NCBI GenBank assembly: GCA_026982175.1
Contig: JALSHP010000348.1
Span: 1 to 9,874 of the forward strand
DNA length: 9,874 nt
Origin: Campylobacteraceae bacterium
GTDB lineage: Bacteria > Campylobacterota > Campylobacteria > Campylobacterales > Sulfurovaceae
Direction of reading: 5' to 3'
The position numbers and the translations under genes were made by a program. A model generated the notes under the pieces. It ran no database searches. It was not told where the DNA came from and worked only from the letters and a program-made list of their open reading frames with translations. Below, piece after piece: positions 6,393 through 9,874 of the stretch (position 1 is its first letter; every line of letters starts with the position of its first letter).

Positions 6393-6398
6393 TATAAT
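6393..6398 (+). promoter_or_regulatory. Predicted -10 box for the bioC-like gene
   Basis: A perfect TATAAT (GTATAAT context) reads rightward, placing the start near 6405 and a leader of about 33 nt. It is the other arm of the inverted repeat 6390-6398/6406-6414, so the two divergent transcripts would overlap slightly at their 5' ends. Confidence 0.6.
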
Positions 6399-6405
6399 TT
6401 TGGCG

Positions 6406-6411
6406 ATTATA
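6406..6411 (-). promoter_or_regulatory. Predicted -10 box for secG-frr-pyrE
   Basis: A perfect TATAAT (with GTATAAT context) reads leftward, placing the start near 6399 and a leader of about 48 nt before secG. No convincing -35 box. It is one arm of a 9-bp inverted repeat shared with the opposing promoter. Confidence 0.6.
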
Positions 6412-6437
6412 CCCTAAATTAATTGAAATCGAGATAA

Positions 6438-7157
6438 ATGGAAGTAGTTAAAGAATTTTCTAAATTTGCACATGAATATGGTAACCATAATTTGATTCAA
6501 AAAGAGGTTGCTCAAACACTATGTAGCTTTGTAGATAAAAAAAAATATAAACGTATTTTAGATGTTGGGGCAGGTGATGGGGCAATTTATGAGAACTTAT
6601 TAGAATATAATATTGAATGTTTAGATTTTGTAGCCTTAGATTTCTCAAAAGAGATGTTGGCACTACATAGAGATGCAGAAGTTATTCAAAAAGTCTGTTT
6701 AGATTTTAATCAAAAAGGTTTCTCCTCTGTTTTTCAAGACCATCAATTTGACCTTATCATAGCTTCTTCTTCTTTACAATGGAGTCATGACTTATCAAAT
6801 GTATTAGCCGAACTTTCTTTACTTTCAGAAACGTTTCTTTTCTCCTTTTTTACTTCTAATACATTTAAGACATTGCATAAAATAGTGAATATTAACTCAC
6901 CTATTCTAAGTCAAAAGGAGATTTTAGATGCTTTAAATAGATATTTTATCTATGATTTAGAGCTAATTGAATATAAATTAGAGTTCTCTTCTGTTTATGA
7001 GATGTTACGCTATATTAAAAAATCAGGTGTTGGTGGGGGTGTCAAACAGTTAGGGTATGGACAGATGAAAAAGCTCTTACGAGAGTATCCATTAAATTAT
7101 TTAGAATTTGAAGTAGTTTTTGTCAAGGTAATAAAGAAGAAAAAAGGTAATCTTTAG
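6438..7157 (+). CDS. bioC: SAM-dependent methyltransferase, BioC-like (malonyl-ACP O-methyltransferase)
   Basis: This 239-residue class I methyltransferase has motif I at 40-48 (ILDVGAGDG), an acidic residue ending strand 2 (Asp68 in VALDFSKEML) and strand 4 at 104-115 (FDLIIASSSLQW). Three traits point to BioC: an N-terminal FSKFAHEYGNHNLIQKEVA (7-25), the SLQW segment (BioC usually has ALQW) and a late IKKSGVGGG (193-201) resembling the LK.TGA block. BioC methylates malonyl-ACP so that fatty-acid synthesis can build pimeloyl-ACP for biotin; it acts in the cytoplasm. No other biotin gene is adjacent, and the gene stands alone between secG and a convergent gene. The ATG has only a weak GAG nearby. 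Another small-molecule methyltransferase cannot be ruled out. Confidence 0.72.
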   Translation: MEVVKEFSKFAHEYGNHNLIQKEVAQTLCSFVDKKKYKRILDVGAGDGAIYENLLEYNIECLDFVALDFSKEMLALHRDAEVIQKVCLDFNQKGFSSVFQDHQFDLIIASSSLQWSHDLSNVLAELSLLSETFLFSFFTSNTFKTLHKIVNINSPILSQKEILDALNRYFIYDLELIEYKLEFSSVYEMLRYIKKSGVGGGVKQLGYGQMKKLLREYPLNYLEFEVVFVKVIKKKKGNL

Positions 7158-7177
7158 AGAAAGCTCTCTAAAGATTA
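7148..7177 (-). terminator. Terminator between the convergent bioC and Bax inhibitor-1 genes
   Basis: A perfect 13-bp stem (7148-7160 with 7165-7177) closes a 4-nt loop. On the minus strand it is followed by CCTTTTTTC, a T tract that makes it a good terminator for the leftward gene. It overlaps the stop codon of bioC and may also serve that gene, although no T tract follows on the plus strand. Confidence 0.75.
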
Positions 7178-7183
7178 TGAGGG

Positions 7184-7876
7184 TTAGTCATCACCCATAA
7201 TTCCTAATAGTTGAAGAATAGACGTAAACATATTAAAGAAGTCTAAAAATAATGAAACAGCTGCATCTACTGGTGAATCATAGGCACCATTGGCAATATT
7301 TTGTGTATCATAAATGGTGAAAAGTGAAAAAAGTAGTAAAATACCTGCTGTTATAACAACATGCATTATTGGGCTTTGTAAAATAAAGATATTTACAAGT
7401 GAAGCCACAAAAATAATAATCATGGTGATAAAGAGTGGTTTACCCCAGCTAGAAAAATCACTTTTTGAATTAATGGCAAAAAGACTTAATGCTCCAAATA
7501 GAACAGAAGTCATTAAAAATGCATTACCGATTAAAGCACCATTTCCTTGACCAATAATCATTGCCAACATTGGAACAATCATCACGCCTAAAGCAAAGGT
7601 AAATACAAATAAGGCCATTAAATGTAGTGTCGGATTTTTTCTTGTGGCATTAAAACCAAAGAAAACCATAAGCATAACAAATCCAAAAATAAACCATTTG
7701 TATCCAGCAATGGTTGCTGCATAAGGCATGGTTAAATATGCACCCAGAGCAGATGAGATCATGCTTGCTCCAAGAAGTTGATAGGTCTGTTTCATAAAGG
7801 TGACAGTAGCAGCCCCTGTAGTTGTTTCGTAACCTAAGTCAGTGGTGTTAGTATAATCTCTATCATAAAGAGCCAT
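7184..7876 (-). CDS. Bax inhibitor-1 (TMBIM/UPF0005) family membrane protein
   Basis: This encodes 230 residues, the usual length. A polar N-terminus (1-28) is followed by about seven hydrophobic segments, roughly at 32-50, 60-77, 84-107, 113-134, 146-167, 171-188 and 204-226. Family marks are TIYDTQNI (187-194) and SLFLDFFNMFTSIL (208-221). Asp190 and Asp212 correspond to the aspartate pair that gates a pH-dependent calcium leak in the Bacillus homologue YetJ. E. coli relatives are YccA and YbhL; YccA interacts with FtsH. The physiological role in this organism cannot be read from the sequence. AAAGGA sits about 5 nt upstream of the ATG. It is a single-gene unit between two hairpins. Confidence 0.92.
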   Translation of the reverse strand: MALYDRDYTNTTDLGYETTTGAATVTFMKQTYQLLGASMISSALGAYLTMPYAATIAGYKWFIFGFVMLMVFFGFNATRKNPTLHLMALFVFTFALGVMIVPMLAMIIGQGNGALIGNAFLMTSVLFGALSLFAINSKSDFSSWGKPLFITMIIIFVASLVNIFILQSPIMHVVITAGILLLFSLFTIYDTQNIANGAYDSPVDAAVSLFLDFFNMFTSILQLLGIMGDD

Positions 7877-7895
7877 AATAATCCTTTGTCTATAT

Positions 7896-7934
7896 TTTAT
7901 AGTATATTTATATCAATTTTTTATTGTTGATATA
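7896..7934 (-). promoter_or_regulatory. Probable promoter region of the Bax inhibitor-1 gene
   Basis: This very AT-rich stretch holds a leftward TATAAA at 7896-7901 that would leave a leader of about 13 nt with its ribosome site. An upstream 8-bp inverted repeat (TATATCAA 7909-7916, TTGATATA 7927-7934, 10-nt loop) could be an operator. The exact promoter position is uncertain because several AT hexamers compete. Confidence 0.3.
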
Positions 7935-7995
7935 TTTAGAAATGAGTATATTGAGTTGATGTTTAAAAGAAGTTGAAAAGAGTGCTAAAAGTGGG

Positions 7996-8022
7996 TTCCA
8001 GAAGAGAAAATCTCTTCTGGAA
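7996..8022 (-). terminator. Hairpin after the repeat-protein gene
   Basis: TTCCAGAAGAGA (7996-8007) pairs with TCTCTTCTGGAA (8011-8022): a 12-bp perfect stem with a 3-nt loop, 17 nt past the stop at 8040. On the minus strand it is followed by CCCACTTTTAGC, a short T run, so termination is likely but not textbook. Confidence 0.65.
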
Positions 8023-8039
8023 ATATTAAGTCAAAACTA

Positions 8040-9521
8040 TTAATAAAGACCTAATGATTGCATTGTAGCTACAGAAAGACCTGCAACTGGTAAACCTTTT
8101 GCTTTTTGGTATGAACGTGTAGCTGATCTTGAAGCTGAACCCCAAACACCATCAATTGGACCATTGTAGTATCCAGCAGATTTAAGTGCTGTTTGAACAT
8201 TTCTAATCATTTGAGCGTTCATGCTTGTTTTACAAACAATTGGAACCCATTTAGCATATCCATCTGCAACCATTCTTTTTTTAGTTACAGTTTTGTATGT
8301 TGCAGGAATTGGTATTCTTCTTTCACTTGCTGGAGTGATAAGTTTTTTCACTTTAACAGTTGTGTATTTTTCAGGTGTAGTAACAACTTTTGTTCTAGCA
8401 GGAGTCGCAACAACTCTTTTAGAAACTTTGTTATATTGTGCAGGTTGAGCTGTTAAACAAACTTTATTTCCAGTTGCTCTAGCCGAAGCTGAAAGTCTTG
8501 CACCAGCAGAACCATTATCAGCATAACCTGCTCCACCAGCACCTGTACCATCACCCATACCTGCTCCACCAGCTGCAGACATACCAGTTGAACGGGCATT
8601 GCCACAGTTAGAAGGGCTATTCGTCCAACCATACTGACCACCAGCAACTTTTTGAGTTTTGGTTACAGTTTTATAAGTAGCTGGAACAGGAATAGTTCTG
8701 CTCGATGCAGGGCTAACTAATTCTTGAATATTTACAGTTTTGTAAACAGGAGGAGTAGTTAGTTTTCTTGTTGCTACTGGTTTAGCCACAACTTTTTTTG
8801 TAACAGTTTTGTAGACAGCAGGAACTTCTACTAAACATACAACTTCTGATTGGTTACATCCTCTGTCTCCACATTTTGTTTTTTTCCACTCTGTTCTAGC
8901 AGGTGAAACCATTACTCTTTCTCTTACTGTTTTATATTGAGCAGGAGATTTAACAAGTTTTTCTGTACCTTCAGATACTAAAATTCTTTTGGTAACAGTA
9001 CGGTATTTAGCAGGTACTGCAACAACTCTTTCACTAGCTTCTGAAGCTAAAACTTTTTCAGTAATTTTTTGGTATTTAGCTGGTGCATAACACTCATAAA
9101 AACAAGTACCTGGTTGAGCTGATCCTGTTGGCATACCAGCTGCTTGTGCTGCATTCATAAGCATATTAGAAGCTTCTGGAGCATTCTTTCTTAAAGCAGT
9201 TCTCCAAGTTCTAGCAGCAGGTTTAGCTAATACTCTTTCGTATACTGTTTTATAAGTTGCTGGAACAGTAACTGTTCTTTGTGTACCATCTGAAACTTTG
9301 ATTTTTTCAGCACCCCATGTATATCTAGCAGGAATAATCTGTACTTTTTCACTTGCTTCTGTTGCTAAAACTCTTTCTGTAGAGGTAGCATATTTAGCTG
9401 GAAAAAATGCTTTTGTAAAACATTGTCCTGGTTTTGCTGGTGGTAAATCATCGATTGCATTGGCAGTTGTAATTGCTGTTATTGCAATGAGTGATAGTTT
9501 AAATGTATCTTTTATTGTCAT
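8040..9521 (-). CDS. Exported 23-residue-repeat protein with C-terminal peptidoglycan-binding domain
   Basis: This encodes 493 residues. Residues 1-22 form a Sec signal peptide with cleavage expected after TTANA. Twelve repeats with consensus VPAxYKTVxxxxLVxPAxxRxx follow. Their key Tyr residues are 44, 67, 90; 150, 173, 196; 237, 260, 283; and 363, 386, 409: four triads, each with exact 23-residue steps. Each triad is preceded by a Cys (34, 140, 229, 355) and ends in a Trp 16 residues after the third Tyr (106, 212, 299, 425). Linkers are Ala/Met-rich (about 110-136), Cys-rich (217-229) and Gly-rich (about 315-340). Residues about 437-491 (VQTALKSAGYYNGPIDGVWG...GLPVAGLS) are a PG_binding_1 domain, which binds peptidoglycan. 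The protein is probably a periplasmic or envelope structural protein anchored to the wall; its function is unknown. AGGAG lies 5 nt before the ATG. It is a single-gene unit. Confidence 0.85.
   Translation of the reverse strand: MTIKDTFKLSLIAITAITTANAIDDLPPAKPGQCFTKAFFPAKYATSTERVLATEASEKVQIIPARYTWGAEKIKVSDGTQRTVTVPATYKTVYERVLAKPAARTWRTALRKNAPEASNMLMNAAQAAGMPTGSAQPGTCFYECYAPAKYQKITEKVLASEASERVVAVPAKYRTVTKRILVSEGTEKLVKSPAQYKTVRERVMVSPARTEWKKTKCGDRGCNQSEVVCLVEVPAVYKTVTKKVVAKPVATRKLTTPPVYKTVNIQELVSPASSRTIPVPATYKTVTKTQKVAGGQYGWTNSPSNCGNARSTGMSAAGGAGMGDGTGAGGAGYADNGSAGARLSASARATGNKVCLTAQPAQYNKVSKRVVATPARTKVVTTPEKYTTVKVKKLITPASERRIPIPATYKTVTKKRMVADGYAKWVPIVCKTSMNAQMIRNVQTALKSAGYYNGPIDGVWGSASRSATRSYQKAKGLPVAGLSVATMQSLGLY
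8247..9422 (-). repeat. Coding repeat array: four triads of 69-base (23-codon) units
   Basis: Triads lie at about 9204-9422, 8886-9104, 8625-8837 and 8247-8459. Each holds three 23-codon units, so the DNA shows a 69-base period inside triads. Related DNA words such as GTTACAGTTTTGTA recur on the plus strand, but the copies have diverged enough that exact repeats are short. The spacers between triads differ in length and composition. Confidence 0.85.
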
Positions 9522-9564
9522 AATATCTCCTAAGTATTGATATGCAAAAATTAACGCATACTTA

Positions 9565-9570
9565 ATTATA
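9565..9570 (-). promoter_or_regulatory. Predicted -10 box for the repeat-protein gene
   Basis: A perfect TATAAT reads leftward, placing transcription start near 9558 and a leader of about 37 nt containing the strong AGGAG site. At 16-18 nt upstream no TTGACA-like hexamer is found. Confidence 0.55.
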
Positions 9571-9611
9571 GGTTAAATTAGCTCATGCACAGCTTAAAAT
9601 AAAAAAAATAG

Positions 9612-9671
9612 TAATAAAATATATAAAAATAATAATAAGTATAATAAAATATATAAAAATAATAATAAATA
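9612..9671. repeat. Two tandem 30-bp copies in an almost pure A/T tract
   Basis: Bases 9612-9641 and 9642-9671 are identical except for one position (G at 9639, A at 9669). The copies are non-coding and sit in a tract from about 9599 to 9720 that is nearly free of G and C. The gene-free stretch 9522-9874 otherwise holds only the sites listed here. Confidence 0.85.
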
Positions 9672-9773
9672 TATTTAAAATTAGATATATTATATACTTA
9701 CATAAAAATATAAAATTAATACAGCACTCTCTTTATTAAGACTAAGTGTAAACAAAAAAAGAATTTCCACAAA

Positions 9774-9782
9774 TTATTCACA
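9774..9782 (+). promoter_or_regulatory. DnaA-box-like 9-mer
   Basis: TTATTCACA matches the bacterial DnaA box pattern TTATNCACA and is close to the box described for Helicobacter pylori. A degenerate second copy (ATTTCCACA, 7 of 9) lies at 9763-9771. Chance occurrence in AT-rich DNA is possible; it also falls where an UP element of the next promoter would be. Confidence 0.35.
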
Positions 9783-9797
9783 AATTAACAAAAACCC

Positions 9798-9826
9798 TTG
9801 ACATCCCCAATAAAATTCTCTATAAT
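9798..9826 (+). promoter_or_regulatory. Consensus sigma-70 promoter, probably of a stable RNA operon
   Basis: TTGACA (9798-9803), a 17-nt spacer and TATAAT (9821-9826) are all consensus. The following ACGCGTCC is a GC-rich discriminator like those of stringently controlled rRNA/tRNA promoters, and the AT-rich sequence at about 9773-9795 could be an UP element. It is by far the best promoter in the window. About 40 nt of transcript are visible and contain no tRNA or ORF; a 16S rRNA leader is a reasonable guess. Confidence 0.85.
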
Positions 9827-9847
9827 ACGCGTCCAAGAACATTGGGG
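9805..9847. repeat. Inverted repeat CCCCAAT/ATTGGGG across the strong promoter
   Basis: CCCCAAT at 9805-9811, just downstream of the -35 box, is the exact reverse complement of ATTGGGG at 9841-9847, just past the expected start site. The arms are 29 nt apart and enclose the -10 box. This could be an operator or chance. Confidence 0.45.
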
Positions 9848-9874
9848 CTTACTTAGAGTTTAAGCGAGTGATTT

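Noticed and set aside
7889..7916. TTGATA/TATAGA promoter (16-nt spacer) for the Bax inhibitor-1 gene
   Set aside because: Transcription would start inside the ribosome binding site, leaving almost no leader.
8193..8647. ORFs of 64-87 codons overlapping the repeat gene in other frames, some apparently hydrophobic
   Set aside because: The recurring Lys/Thr/Val/Ala codons of the repeat gene read as hydrophobic residues in other frames; there are no independent signals.
8247..9422. CRISPR-like regular spacing of repeats
   Set aside because: The 69-base periodicity is in frame with a signal-peptide protein and the copies are diverged coding repeats, not identical repeats with unique spacers.
9612..9671. 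Start of a CRISPR array
   Set aside because: There are only two directly adjacent copies, of pure A/T sequence, with no spacer between them.
9833..9874. tRNA gene immediately after the strong promoter
   Set aside because: The visible bases lack D-arm or anticodon-arm features; the region reads better as an RNA leader.

Overview
The window is AT-rich bacterial DNA that looks like a member of the Campylobacterota (former Epsilonproteobacteria), perhaps a Sulfurimonas/Sulfurovum-type organism. The main evidence is the block secG-frr-pyrE, an order known from Campylobacter. Supporting signs are a PyrE with a Cys-rich C-terminal tail, promoters that show a good TATAAT box but a poor -35 box, and pseudopilin leaders ending in KKA/KSA. 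The genus is an inference.

Left part (1-4814): a type II secretion (T2SS) locus split into two divergent operons that share a 64-bp promoter region (3279-3342). Leftward run gspK, gspL, gspM, gspN and gspC, each gene overlapping the next by 4-23 nt; gspC runs off the left edge. Rightward run gspG, a GspH-like gene and a GspI-like gene. Together they encode the major pseudopilin, three minor pseudopilins and the inner-membrane assembly platform. The ATPase (GspE), platform protein GspF, secretin GspD and GspJ are not in the window; some may lie beyond gspC.

Middle (4845-7157): housekeeping genes secG, frr and pyrE, leftward and apparently co-transcribed. Facing them head-to-head is a BioC-like methyltransferase gene, rightward. 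The secG and bioC promoters are interlocked on a 25-bp palindrome.

Right part (7148-9521): two leftward single genes. One encodes a Bax inhibitor-1 family membrane protein. The other encodes a 493-residue exported protein built from twelve 23-residue repeats in four groups of three, ending in a peptidoglycan-binding domain. It is the most unusual gene here.

Right end (9522-9874): no protein gene. It holds the repeat-protein promoter, a very AT-rich tract with a 30-bp tandem repeat, a DnaA-box-like 9-mer, and a consensus sigma-70 promoter with a GC-rich discriminator pointing off the window, as expected for a stable RNA (perhaps rRNA) operon. Hairpins at 4845-4869, 7148-7177 and 7996-8022 separate the transcription units.
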